Shown: piece by piece, positions 9,301 through 16,833 of the stretch
Numbering within the stretch: the first letter of the stretch is position 1
Layout of the letters: the number at the start of each line of letters is the position of its first letter
Source: Anaerolineae bacterium
GTDB taxonomy: Bacteria; Chloroflexota; Anaerolineae; Aggregatilineales; Phototrophicaceae
NCBI GenBank assembly: GCA_020849765.1
Contig: JADLAY010000075.1
Coordinates: 179,911 to 243,910, forward strand
Reading direction: 5' to 3'
DNA: 64,000 nt
Translations under genes and position numbers: made by a program
The notes under the pieces: generated by a model
Told to the model about the DNA's origin: nothing
What the model saw: only the letters and a program-made list of their open reading frames with translations
The model's database searches: none

Positions 9301-10716
9301 GCGATGGGGTCGGGTGGTTCGTTGGCGACAGGCAATGCTCAGCCGCGAATCGCCGGCTATGCCAATGTCGACACCGCGACCAGCCCTGGCTTCAACGGGA
9401 CCTCGTCGGCGACGCCTCACGTCGCGGGTGCGGCAGCCCTGGTCTGGGATGCCTTCCCCACCTACACGACTTCTCAGGTCAAGAGCTTCCTCGAGGGCCG
9501 CGCGGTCGATATGGGTAGCGCCGGCTATGACTACACCTATGGCGCAGGCCGGCTGTATCTCGGCGCGCCACCCACATCGAATCCGGCTGCGCGTGACGGC
9601 ATCGGCATCTACGCACGGGCGACCGGGGACTGGTATCTGCGAACCAACGCCTCACCGGGCGCGCCAAACTACCAGGCAACCTATGGTGGCTCGTGGGCAC
9701 AACCGGTGGTCGGGGACTGGAACGGCGATGGCACAGATACCATCGGCGTCTACAACCCGAATGACGGCAACTGGTATCTGCGTAACACCAACTCCGGCGG
9801 TACACCCAGTGTCACCATCAATGGCTATGGTGGTTGGTGGGGCATGCCGCTCACCGGCGACTGGGATGGCAACGGCACCGACACGATCGGTCTGTTCGTG
9901 CCCAATACCGGCGAATGGATCTTGCGCAACAGCAACAGTTACGGCGGGCCGGACATCTACTTCAGTTACGGTGGCTCATGGGGCTACCCGGTTGTGGGTG
10001 ACTGGAACGGCGATGGCATTGATACTATCGGCGTCTACAACCCGACGAATGGCAATTGGTACCTCCGTAACACCAACTCCGGTGGCGGCGCCGATGTGGT
10101 CGTCAGCGGTTATGGCGGATGGTGGGGCTACCCGATCATCGGCGACTGGGATGGCAACGGCACGGATACGATCGGCCTGTTCGCCTACCAGACTGGCGAG
10201 TGGCTCCTGCGTAACACCAACAGCTACGGGTCGCCAGACATCTACTTCGCCTATGGCGGTGACTGGGGCACGCCGTTGACAGGCGATTGGAACGGCCCAG
10301 GGACTCTGGCAGCCGAAATGATGACATTCAGTCAAGACTGGGATGCCATCAACCGGGCCCTGAGTTCGCTGGGGACGGAGTACTCACTGGAAGACATGCT
10401 GAGGTTCTCGCTTGATCCGTCAAGCCCGCTGGGATCGACGGCGACACCTGAGGCCGTGGCACCGGCCACGCAGGTACCGCTGCCGACGGCGATGGAAAAT
10501 ACGGAGATCAAGCCGACTCCGCTGCCGCCCATGATGACGCCGCAAGCGCCAGTCGCGCCTGCCCCGGTGACGCCGGAACAACCGGCCCCCGTGGTGACCG
10601 ATCCGCCAGCGGCCACGGAAGTGACGCCAACGGATGTGCCGCTGCCGACGGAGGAACCCACCTCTGAGGCCCCGGCGACTCCGGATGAGCTACCCCCTCC
10701 ACCGAGTGATGGGTAA
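6382..10716 (+). CDS. Secreted double subtilase (two S8 domains) with Ca-type repeats
   Basis: This 1444-residue protein begins with a signal-anchor-like segment (about residues 9-27) whose start, SRNKRSGFLY, echoes the upstream paralogue. A low-complexity Pro/Ala/Val linker and an I9-like propeptide region (about 172-240) follow. The first S8 domain has Asp281 (VVDSGI), His314 (FGHGCS) and Ser468 (NGTSFSAA). After a Pro/Thr linker (about 500-530), the second S8 domain has Asp693 (AILDSF), His724 (STHGSAVAE) and Ser1008 (GTSSATPHVAG), then five GDW-type repeats (about 1070-1308) and a Pro/Thr tail. From about residue 533 onward it is colinear with the protein at 3417-6377. Both triads appear intact. 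Start: ATG at 6382 follows a GGAAGGAAA sequence, 4 bases after the upstream stop, so the two genes are translated from one message. Confidence 0.9.
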   Translation: MHSRNKRSGFLYIVVVLMGLLLVSIFAAVKMQEVQDVVVVPTLYVLPTENVASVPQTNETSVDVPAASEPVVADAVDEESSPVVEAPAAAPVEVAFADVRPQQDLQPAAPPAVANSSSPAVVVPLPQAAPLAQPVSQPVANTNSVAQPVEAARSNPEVLDSASQQTDPAPGSASGQMVITFDPSSMPAERAAYLESLGAVVVQEIAPLNAVVVLVPSTFSQMPSAPFNVTGEPNYYVSALVEATPNDTLFPQQWGLQAMDVPSAWAATPEQSAAPVVAVVDSGICAAHPDLEGRILPGWDFVEDDSTPQDEFGHGCSVSGIIASNVNNGIGIAGVSSKAHIMPLRVLDATGIGTHAAVAQAILLAVDHGAQVINLSLGSPSPSTILEDAVNYAAAHGVTVVAAAGNSGREGVYYPAAYASVIAVGAVDETLARSSFSSYGPEIDGLAPGSNVLATTLAGDYQAVNGTSFSAAYVSGAVALAMEQGQPLTFNGGLVRFGDGTPQPTPTPVPTVAIIPGPHDAPPGVLSGVVPPVSGKSQPGVSLSTDLATLAQAWTSNQAQALEVAQTYALELTGNLVAVTVTAENASVAEAAKATVRSLGGVITSEYDRWFDAQVPVTTLVEVASLPGVSLVQPIVRVFPMDNANPDTDPNDPMDTVAPQAGSHLTQGVAASNANAWHTAGIDGTGVTVAILDSFTNIAGLQSSGELPSGSCLTTLGTLQSSTHGSAVAEIVHDMAPGACMILVSPTSGTEMASRITELANYPAATRPKIITSSIGYYNLESGDGTGAVSNAIGYALSKGILFTQAAGNQAQYNWQGNFVDSDSNGWLNFTAGDEINNFLNVQAGYVLRVYMRWNAWPTTDQDYDLWLYHFNTSTSTWEDVASSTASQTGTQSPTESIAYVVPSSGTYGFAVYKWSATGNQVIDVMGHNSFSYEYDLTDRSLIDPASSSTVFGVAALNTFSPYNLESYSSRGPAMGSGGSLATGNAQPRIAGYANVDTATSPGFNGTSSATPHVAGAAALVWDAFPTYTTSQVKSFLEGRAVDMGSAGYDYTYGAGRLYLGAPPTSNPAARDGIGIYARATGDWYLRTNASPGAPNYQATYGGSWAQPVVGDWNGDGTDTIGVYNPNDGNWYLRNTNSGGTPSVTINGYGGWWGMPLTGDWDGNGTDTIGLFVPNTGEWILRNSNSYGGPDIYFSYGGSWGYPVVGDWNGDGIDTIGVYNPTNGNWYLRNTNSGGGADVVVSGYGGWWGYPIIGDWDGNGTDTIGLFAYQTGEWLLRNTNSYGSPDIYFAYGGDWGTPLTGDWNGPGTLAAEMMTFSQDWDAINRALSSLGTEYSLEDMLRFSLDPSSPLGSTATPEAVAPATQVPLPTAMENTEIKPTPLPPMMTPQAPVAPAPVTPEQPAPVVTDPPAATEVTPTDVPLPTEEPTSEAPATPDELPPPPSDG
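9589..10305 (+). repeat. Five tandem GDWDGDG-type repeats in double subtilase
   Basis: The same 47-residue unit as at 5290-6003 is present, in the same number and order, with high nucleotide similarity between the arrays (for example around GIGIYARATGDWYLR). The last unit again degenerates to GDWNGPG. Confidence 0.85.
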
Positions 10717-10755
10717 CGAATCAGGCGTAGGTTGAGATAAGCAGTAGGCACTATG

Positions 10756-10791
10756 AAGAAGCGGAGCCACAGCCCTGTGGCTTCGCTTCTT
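10756..10791 (+). terminator. Long hairpin after the subtilase operon
   Basis: A 17-base arm (10756-10772) and its near-perfect complement (10775-10791, one G-T wobble) form a strong hairpin 40 bases after the double-subtilase stop. There is no proper T-run after it, so it could be a weak terminator or a 3' mRNA-stabilising structure. Confidence 0.6.
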
Positions 10792-10985
10792 GCGTGTTGA
10801 CCTCTGTTCCAGACGGGGAGTCTTAAGGTATCATAGCTGATTGTTCATTAGGGATCGCAGCTTAGGGCAAGCGCCGCGCATCACAATTTCGTGATGCGTG
10901 TTTATGACGTTACTAGTATCACGGCTGAATATCTGACAAGTGAAACCACCGGCTTCATTTGGACGGATGATTGCGTTAGCCGGTG

Positions 10986-11014
10986 TTGTTGCGGTTGTGT
11001 AGTTCCTCTATAAT
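10986..11014 (+). promoter_or_regulatory. Promoter of the GT4-flippase pair
   Basis: TTGTTG (10986-10991) and TATAAT (11009-11014) are separated by 17 bases. Transcription would begin near 11021, about 20 bases before the ATG at 11043. Confidence 0.6.
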
Positions 11015-11042
11015 CCCCTGGTGATCGCGCTATGGGAACGAC

Positions 11043-12221
11043 ATGAAGCTACTCTATACTTTGACGACATATCCCCCATCTATCGGCGGCGCGCAGCTTC
11101 TTCAACATCAGCTCGCGTGCCAGTTGTGCTTGCGTCATGCTATTCAAGTCGTGACGTGGTGGGATGTCAACCGAACAGATTGGCTGCCTGGGACGACGGT
11201 CAAAGCGCCTCAAGATCCGCACGATTATGAGATCGATGGGATCAGTGTGCACACGTTGGGTTTGACACCCAGCGAAAAACTGGCCATGCTGCCGCTGCTG
11301 CCGCTCTACTATCCATTCATGAATGTCGTACTTCCCCTGGTTGCTCGCCCTATCGCAAAGCAACTGGCAGCCTTCGCCGCCAAGGCCGATCTGATTCATA
11401 ACGTTCGCATCGGGCGTGAGGGTATCAGCTATGCCTCTCAACAACTGGCGCGCCAACATCATATTCCGTTCGTCTTGACGACGGTGCATCATCCCCGCTG
11501 GGTCGGCTGGCGCTATCACGAATACAACAAGCTCTATCGTTCGGCGGATGCGTTAATCGCGCTCACGCAGGCGGAAAAAAGCGCCCTGGTCGAGTTGGGT
11601 GCAACCCCGGAACGGGTCTTCGTCACGGGCATGGGTGCCTGGCTGGCGCCGGAAGCCGATCCCGAAGCCTTTCGCGAACGTTACAAGATACAGGAGCCGT
11701 TTGTGCTCTTTATTGGGCAGCATTATTCCTACAAGGGATATCACAAGCTGCTCGAGGCCGCCGAGCATGTTTGGAAGCGCTTTCCCGAAACAGGGTTTGT
11801 TTTCCTCGGCCCCCCGGTGGGGGACTCCGAGGCTGTCTTCCAGTCATACAGCGATCGGCGCATCCACCGGCTCGGCAAAGTGAGCCTGGAGGACAAGACC
11901 AGCGCGCTGGCGGCGTGTACGCTTCTTTGTGTGCCGTCGACCCAGGAGAGCTTTGGCGCGGTCTATCTGGAGGCGTGGCATTTCGCCAAACCCGCCATCG
12001 GCTGCAACATTCCCGCCGTCTCGGAAGTGATTGACGACGGCATCAATGGTTTTGTCATCGAGCAAGATGCCGAAGCGATAGCGGAGCGTATCTGCGATCT
12101 ACTGGCTGATCCGCAGCGCGCCGCCGACATGGGCGCCAAGGGGCAGGCGAAGTACAAAGCCAACTTCACCTGGGATGTCGTCGCGCGTAAAACTGAGCAA
12201 GCATACGAGACGATTCGGTGA
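11043..12221 (+). CDS. GT4-type glycosyltransferase
   Basis: The 392-residue protein has the two-Rossmann-fold plan of GT-B family 4 enzymes. It starts with MKLLYTLTTYPPSIGGAQ, the typical N-terminal Gly-rich loop. The C-terminal half shows FIGQHYSYKGYHKLLEA and the E-x7-E donor-binding motif in STQESFGAVYLEAW (about residues 299-312). It should transfer a nucleotide-sugar residue to a lipid-linked or other acceptor at the cytoplasmic membrane face. Start: ATG at 11043 after GGGA. Its stop overlaps the GTG start of the flippase gene by 4 bases, so translation is coupled and the product probably builds the glycan that the flippase exports. Confidence 0.88.
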   Translation: MKLLYTLTTYPPSIGGAQLLQHQLACQLCLRHAIQVVTWWDVNRTDWLPGTTVKAPQDPHDYEIDGISVHTLGLTPSEKLAMLPLLPLYYPFMNVVLPLVARPIAKQLAAFAAKADLIHNVRIGREGISYASQQLARQHHIPFVLTTVHHPRWVGWRYHEYNKLYRSADALIALTQAEKSALVELGATPERVFVTGMGAWLAPEADPEAFRERYKIQEPFVLFIGQHYSYKGYHKLLEAAEHVWKRFPETGFVFLGPPVGDSEAVFQSYSDRRIHRLGKVSLEDKTSALAACTLLCVPSTQESFGAVYLEAWHFAKPAIGCNIPAVSEVIDDGINGFVIEQDAEAIAERICDLLADPQRAADMGAKGQAKYKANFTWDVVARKTEQAYETIR

Positions 12222-13615
12222 CGCGCACTCTCGCTACTCTTCAACAGATGGTCAATCTCTTGTTTGGGGTCAGCGCTCCAGCGACCCTCGAACAGCAGCG
12301 CTACGTGCGGATTATTCAGGCCGTCGTTGCGGGCATCGCGCAGCAGGGCACGCAGGTGATCCTGCGCGTGCTATCGGTCACGTTCGCGCTGCCGCTGCTG
12401 GCTCAAGAGCGCTTTGGCATCTGGGTCACGATTCAGAACCTGATGCTGTGGATGACCCTGGCCGACTTCGGCATTGCCAATGGCCTGATTTCTGACGTCG
12501 CCCGCGCCTACAGCGAAGATCACCATGAGGAGGCTCAACGCTACGTCGCCGCGGCCTTCTGGCTGTTGACAGGCTTGTGCCTGATCCTGCTGCTGATCTT
12601 CGTCGTCATCTGGCTGAATGTCGATTGGGCAGGGCTGCTCAAAGTCGAGACCGCCGAAGCGCGCGCCGAGGTCGGCCCCGCCATCGGGATCGCCGTCGCA
12701 CTGTTCATCCTGAATCTGCCGCTGACGCTGACGCCGCGTATCTACCATGCGTGCCAGCACGGGCACATTGGCAATCTGTGGCTCATGGCGGGCAACCTGC
12801 TCAGCATTGTCGCATTTGTCGTGGTCATCACCGTGCAGGGCAGCCTGACGGCGCTCGTCGTCGCCACTTTCGGATCGACGCTGCTGGTCGCTTGCATCAG
12901 CACGGCCTGGCTCTATTTCCGCTCGCAACCTCAACTGCGCCCGTCGTTCTCAGCGCTCGATTGGTCGATCGGCTGGCGCCTTGGCCGCGACAGCTTCCAG
13001 TTCCTCTTGATCCAGTTCGCATGGTTGGTGCTGTTCCAGACCGATAACATGATCATCGCGTCGCAGCTTGGCGCCGGTGAAGTCGCTTCCTACAGCATCG
13101 CCTGGGATTTGTTCCTTTACACCGGCTTCTTGTCGTCGGTGCTGACCTATCCGCTTTGGTCGTCGTACAGCGCGGCCTTCGCCAAACGCAACATGCGCTG
13201 GATACGGCGGACGTTCTTCGCGACCACCGGGCTCAGCTTGCTCGTCACGGCGGTTCTGGTCGGCGTGCTGCTGCTGCTGGGGCGCCAGATCATCGATATC
13301 TGGTCACGTGGCACCGTGACCGCCGATCAGACGCTCCTGATTGGCATGGCCGCGTGGACTCTGCTCTCGGTCTGGGGGCGCAGCATCGCCAGCGTGCTCA
13401 ACTCGATCAAGAAGATACGCCTGCAAGCCATTGCCGGCGTCCTCACAGCCATCCTCAACGTCGTATTGTCGCTCTATTGGATTCAGATCTACGGCCTGGT
13501 CGGCGTGATCATGGCGACGGTGGTCGCCTACTCGATCCTGATCGTCCCGCTGTCTGTGCAGACACTGCGCGTGCTCTTGCAGCCCGATGCAGAAGGCCTG
13601 GAGGCCGCGTCCTAG
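12218..13615 (+). CDS. Oligosaccharide flippase (Wzx/MATE-like)
   Basis: The 465-residue protein has 12 or so hydrophobic segments with few charges, and a Gln-rich first helix region (VVAGIAQQGTQVILRVL), as in polysaccharide-export members of the MOP superfamily. It would move lipid-linked oligosaccharide across the cytoplasmic membrane. The start is a GTG in the sequence GTGA, overlapping the glycosyltransferase stop. Its last four bases overlap the 3' end of the convergent methyltransferase gene. The substrate cannot be judged from sequence. Confidence 0.85.
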   Translation: MTRTLATLQQMVNLLFGVSAPATLEQQRYVRIIQAVVAGIAQQGTQVILRVLSVTFALPLLAQERFGIWVTIQNLMLWMTLADFGIANGLISDVARAYSEDHHEEAQRYVAAAFWLLTGLCLILLLIFVVIWLNVDWAGLLKVETAEARAEVGPAIGIAVALFILNLPLTLTPRIYHACQHGHIGNLWLMAGNLLSIVAFVVVITVQGSLTALVVATFGSTLLVACISTAWLYFRSQPQLRPSFSALDWSIGWRLGRDSFQFLLIQFAWLVLFQTDNMIIASQLGAGEVASYSIAWDLFLYTGFLSSVLTYPLWSSYSAAFAKRNMRWIRRTFFATTGLSLLVTAVLVGVLLLLGRQIIDIWSRGTVTADQTLLIGMAAWTLLSVWGRSIASVLNSIKKIRLQAIAGVLTAILNVVLSLYWIQIYGLVGVIMATVVAYSILIVPLSVQTLRVLLQPDAEGLEAAS

Positions 13616-14487
13616 AGCTTGCGCGCGACCAGAATCTGCGCAGCGCCGACCTGTGTCTCCCGATCGCGGTGATAGACCAACTTCTCATACTGGGCATAGA
13701 GACGGTCGACCACCTCTGGCCGCGGACTCATCCCATAACGCGCGTACAGATACATGATCAGCCAGCCGTGATGGGTCAGCGGGAACGGCGGCGGCAGGAT
13801 GTACTTGCTCGGCGTATCCCAGCTGTGGGTGACTTTGAGCAGTTCAGGCGGTGCATAATACTGGTGCGCCTCTAACTTCATGCCGGTCTGCTCGAAGAAA
13901 CGATTGTAGTCGTCGACGCTGTAAACGCTGACATGATGATGCAGCTTGTTTTCCGCCTCGATCATCGGTTGGCGCAGCCATTGCCAGCCGCGCTCGTCGA
14001 GCGAATGAAAGACCGGGTTGAGATTGTAATACTGCGGTGTCAGGCAGGTCGCGACGAACACCCCGCCAGGGCGCAGCACGCGTGAAACTTCGGCAATTTG
14101 CCCCGGCATGTCCGAGATGTGTTCCAGAACACAGTTGCTGAAAACCCCGCCGAGCGAGTTGTCTTCCAGCGGCGTCTGATGACCATCGCCGAGGAACACG
14201 GTCTTGTAGTAGCCGGATTGTTTCGCGCGCTCGATAGCTCGTTCGGATAGATCGATGCCGTAGTCAAGCTGGCGTTGGAACAGCAGTTTGACGATCAAGC
14301 CATCGCCGCAGCCCAGGTCGAGGATCGGGTCCTGGAGCTGATCGATGTAAGGCTCGACGTTGTACAACTCATGCGCACGGAAAAGGGCGAAAAAGTAGCG
14401 AGGGTAATAGGCTTCCAACAGGGCGCGCAGGTAATCGGTCTTGACCGTGGCGTCCCCCTGTGAAGCGATGTTGCCAGCTTCGTGCAA
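13612..14487 (-). CDS. Class I SAM-dependent methyltransferase
   Basis: The 291-residue protein has motif I ILDLGCGDG at about residues 56-63, an acidic residue after strand 2 (YGIDLSE), motif LEDNSLGGVFSNCVLEHI and post-motif LRPGGVFVAT, the pattern of Methyltransferase_11-type enzymes. It has an extra C-terminal alpha-rich part with a hydrophobic segment (LTHHGWLIMYLYARYG). It directly follows the sugar-phosphate transferase gene on the same strand (the start at 14487 abuts the stop at 14488), so it probably methylates a sugar or lipid intermediate of the same glycan. The acceptor is unknown. Confidence 0.85.
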   Translation of the reverse strand: MHEAGNIASQGDATVKTDYLRALLEAYYPRYFFALFRAHELYNVEPYIDQLQDPILDLGCGDGLIVKLLFQRQLDYGIDLSERAIERAKQSGYYKTVFLGDGHQTPLEDNSLGGVFSNCVLEHISDMPGQIAEVSRVLRPGGVFVATCLTPQYYNLNPVFHSLDERGWQWLRQPMIEAENKLHHHVSVYSVDDYNRFFEQTGMKLEAHQYYAPPELLKVTHSWDTPSKYILPPPFPLTHHGWLIMYLYARYGMSPRPEVVDRLYAQYEKLVYHRDRETQVGAAQILVARKL

Positions 14488-15864
14488 CTAATATGCTCCT
14501 GTCCCGCGGAAGATAACCGACAATGTGCGAATCAGAATTCGCACGTCCAACCAGAGAGAGTAGTTACTGATGTAGAAGAGGTCGTAGTCCGTATTGTGAT
14601 ACATAGGCAGGTCGGCTCGGCCATTCACCTGCCACCAGCCGGTCAAGCCCTGCGGGACTTCGAACCGTTTGCGCTGCGCCAGCGTGTACTGTGCCGCGAT
14701 ATCCGGCAGCTCAGGCCGCGGCCCGACCAGACTCATGTGGCCCAGCAGGACATTGAAGAACTGCGGCAGTTCGTCCAGGCTGGTGCGGCGCAGGAAGCGG
14801 CCCACTCTCGTCACGCGCGGATCACGCGCCTGCTTGTAGTCCGGCGTGTAGACAAATTGACGCTCGGCGTTAACGAACATCGAGCGGAACTTGTAGATCG
14901 TGAACAGCCGTCCGCGTTCGCCGACGCGAACCTGACGGAAGAAGATCGGGCCTTCGCTGTCGAGCTTGATCGCGATGGCAATCCCGATGAACAGCGGCCA
15001 CGACAGTGCCAGCACGAGCAGCGCGACCAGGATATCCACCGTGCGCTTGGTGATGCGCTGCCAGGGCGTCATGATCTGGTAGCGCAGGTTGATCAAAGGG
15101 ATACCCTCGATGTTTTCAACGCCGACCAGGAAATAGGCCATGTCGGAATAATCGGGCGCCAGCCGCACATTGACCGGCAGTGTCGAAAGCTGATCGCTGA
15201 TGCGCTGCAGATAATCGCGCTCGCGTGAGCGGTCGCAGATGATTACTTCGTCAATCGACCGCTCGCTGACAAGGCGGGCAAGATCGTCGACATGCCCGAT
15301 GATCTCACTGCTGGCCAAGATCGGGTCGTCGTCATCGTTGTGGCGCACGAAGCCGATCAGGTTCAGCCCCGTCACGCGGGCGATGATGCTTCCGATCTTA
15401 TAGGCATGTTCATCGGTGCCGACGATGACCACCTTGTGCTCATCCTTGGAAGAGATGCGCGCGAAACCCCAGAAGTGATAGAGGCGGACGAGCGTCATCA
15501 GCACGAGTGTAATCAGGACGAAATAGACGCTCTGGATGCGCGAAAAATCACGATAGACGATGTAGAGCACGCCGAAGAAGGTCAAACTCGCCATCATGTG
15601 TGCCTGCACCATGCGGCGCAGCGAGCGCGTCAGGACGCGGCTGTACATCATCGAGTAGACATTGAATGTCTGGAAGACGAGATGCCAGATGATGACGGTG
15701 ATGACGTAAAGGAGCAGGGGGATGACGAAGACTTCGGGTTCCGCAGCAAGGCCAACGTCGACAGACGTACGGATGACCGAAGAGATGTAAAGACTCAGAA
15801 TGACGAACAACGCATCGAACAAAGCAAACCGTGCACCGAGTCGCATGTTAAGTGAATCAAGCAT
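14488..15864 (-). CDS. Initiating polyprenyl-phosphate sugar-phosphate transferase (copy A)
   Basis: The 458-residue protein has four N-terminal membrane helices, a CoA-binding/Rossmann-like middle domain (VVIVGTDEHAYKIG, about residue 146), a further helix, and the C-terminal bacterial sugar transferase domain (KRTVDILVALLVLAL...KFRSM...RRTSLDELPQFFNVL...GPRPELP...GLTGWWQVNGR). This is the WcaJ/PglC-type core that loads a hexose-1-phosphate onto undecaprenyl phosphate to begin glycan synthesis at the inner membrane face. The DE pair in LDELPQ is present. It is a clear paralogue of the protein at 16834-18228. A promoter of its own lies at 15905-15933, and the methyltransferase gene follows with no gap. 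Confidence 0.92.
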   Translation of the reverse strand: MLDSLNMRLGARFALFDALFVILSLYISSVIRTSVDVGLAAEPEVFVIPLLLYVITVIIWHLVFQTFNVYSMMYSRVLTRSLRRMVQAHMMASLTFFGVLYIVYRDFSRIQSVYFVLITLVLMTLVRLYHFWGFARISSKDEHKVVIVGTDEHAYKIGSIIARVTGLNLIGFVRHNDDDDPILASSEIIGHVDDLARLVSERSIDEVIICDRSRERDYLQRISDQLSTLPVNVRLAPDYSDMAYFLVGVENIEGIPLINLRYQIMTPWQRITKRTVDILVALLVLALSWPLFIGIAIAIKLDSEGPIFFRQVRVGERGRLFTIYKFRSMFVNAERQFVYTPDYKQARDPRVTRVGRFLRRTSLDELPQFFNVLLGHMSLVGPRPELPDIAAQYTLAQRKRFEVPQGLTGWWQVNGRADLPMYHNTDYDLFYISNYSLWLDVRILIRTLSVIFRGTGAY

Positions 15865-15904
15865 ACACGGACAACAGCCTCATTTGTCTTACTGCCGACG
15901 ACAA

Positions 15905-15933
15905 ACTATATCAAAGGCACCCACCTTTTGCAA
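15905..15933 (-). promoter_or_regulatory. Promoter for sugar transferase A and methyltransferase
   Basis: On the minus strand, TTGCAA (15933-15928) and TATAGT (15910-15905) are separated by 17 bases, upstream of the ATG at 15864. Confidence 0.6.
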
Positions 15934-16018
15934 AGCCAGAATGTCCGCCGGAGAGCATCAATGTTGATGATGAGCTCATGCCAAACTGGCACAAGTTGAT
16001 GATGTGTGATCGCTCAAC

Positions 16019-16819
16019 CTAGCCGTACAGGAGTTCGCTGTTCACCTGCGCACCCTGAACGTCAAACTGTCGCAGCCTGAGTTTTTGCAGCGCGATCAGG
16101 AACAGATATGTCGGATTGAGCAGCACATAGCGCCGCCAAAGCCGTCCCGGCTCGCGCAGAAGGCGGAAGAGCCACTCCAGACCCGCATTTTGAACCCAGA
16201 CCGGCGCCTGCGCCTTCGTCCCGGCCAGGAAGTCGAACGCCGCGCCCACGGCAATGACCGGCATCGACAGGCGATCGCGGTACTCGTAAGCCCAGGTTTC
16301 CTGGCGTGGGCAGCCCAGGCCGACAAACACGATCTGCGCGCCGCTGGCTTGAATCCGCTCGATCACTTCATCCCGCTCATCCGGCGTCAGTCGCCGAAAG
16401 CGCGAGGGTTCCGTGCCCACGATCTTGAGCTGCGGAAAGCGCTCCTTGGCGTTCTTTTGCAGTTCGGTCAGAACTTCCGGACGGCTGCCGTAGAAGTAGA
16501 CGCCATAGCCCGACTCTTCGGCGGCTTTGAGCACGTGCAGCGTCAGGTTGGGGCCATAGACACGATCCGGCAGATTGACTCCGTGCAGCAGGCGCAGTGC
16601 CCAGCGCACCGGTTGGCCGTCGGGCGTCACCAGATCGAAGTGATTGAGGCGATAGCGCTGCTGGTCATCGAAGACGCCCGTCATGACACCGTGGACGGCC
16701 AGGGCGGTCACGGCCATGGGTTGGCCCGCACCCGCCGCACTTGCGATCCGGGCGGTGGCGTCGTCGTAGTTGGTGGCACTCACGAGAATGCCAAGCACAG
16801 AGTGTTTGTCGTTGTTCAT
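16019..16819 (-). CDS. WecG/TagA/CpsF-family glycosyltransferase
   Basis: The 266-residue protein matches the GT26 family: VTPDGQPVRWALRLLHG (about residues 64-80), DRVYGPNLTLHVL, and the C-terminal VFVGLGCPRQETWAYEY (about 169-185). These enzymes add an N-acetylmannosamine-type sugar to a lipid-linked first sugar in wall teichoic acid, enterobacterial common antigen or exopolysaccharide pathways. Length is normal. It lies 14 bases after sugar transferase B on the same strand, which fits a role as second enzyme on that carrier. Start ATG at 16819. The sugar itself cannot be named. Confidence 0.9.
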   Translation of the reverse strand: MNNDKHSVLGILVSATNYDDATARIASAAGAGQPMAVTALAVHGVMTGVFDDQQRYRLNHFDLVTPDGQPVRWALRLLHGVNLPDRVYGPNLTLHVLKAAEESGYGVYFYGSRPEVLTELQKNAKERFPQLKIVGTEPSRFRRLTPDERDEVIERIQASGAQIVFVGLGCPRQETWAYEYRDRLSMPVIAVGAAFDFLAGTKAQAPVWVQNAGLEWLFRLLREPGRLWRRYVLLNPTYLFLIALQKLRLRQFDVQGAQVNSELLYG

Positions 16820-16833
16820 GGTGGGAGGCAGCG

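Larger units (their letters stand above)
10717..11042. other. 326-base intergenic region between subtilases and GT4 gene
   Basis: I see no gene here. It holds the hairpin at 10756-10791, a second perfect 8-bp inverted repeat (CGCATCAC 10877-10884, loop AATTTC, GTGATGCG 10891-10898, then TGTTT), and the promoter at 10986-11014. No tRNA fold was recognised. Confidence 0.6.
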
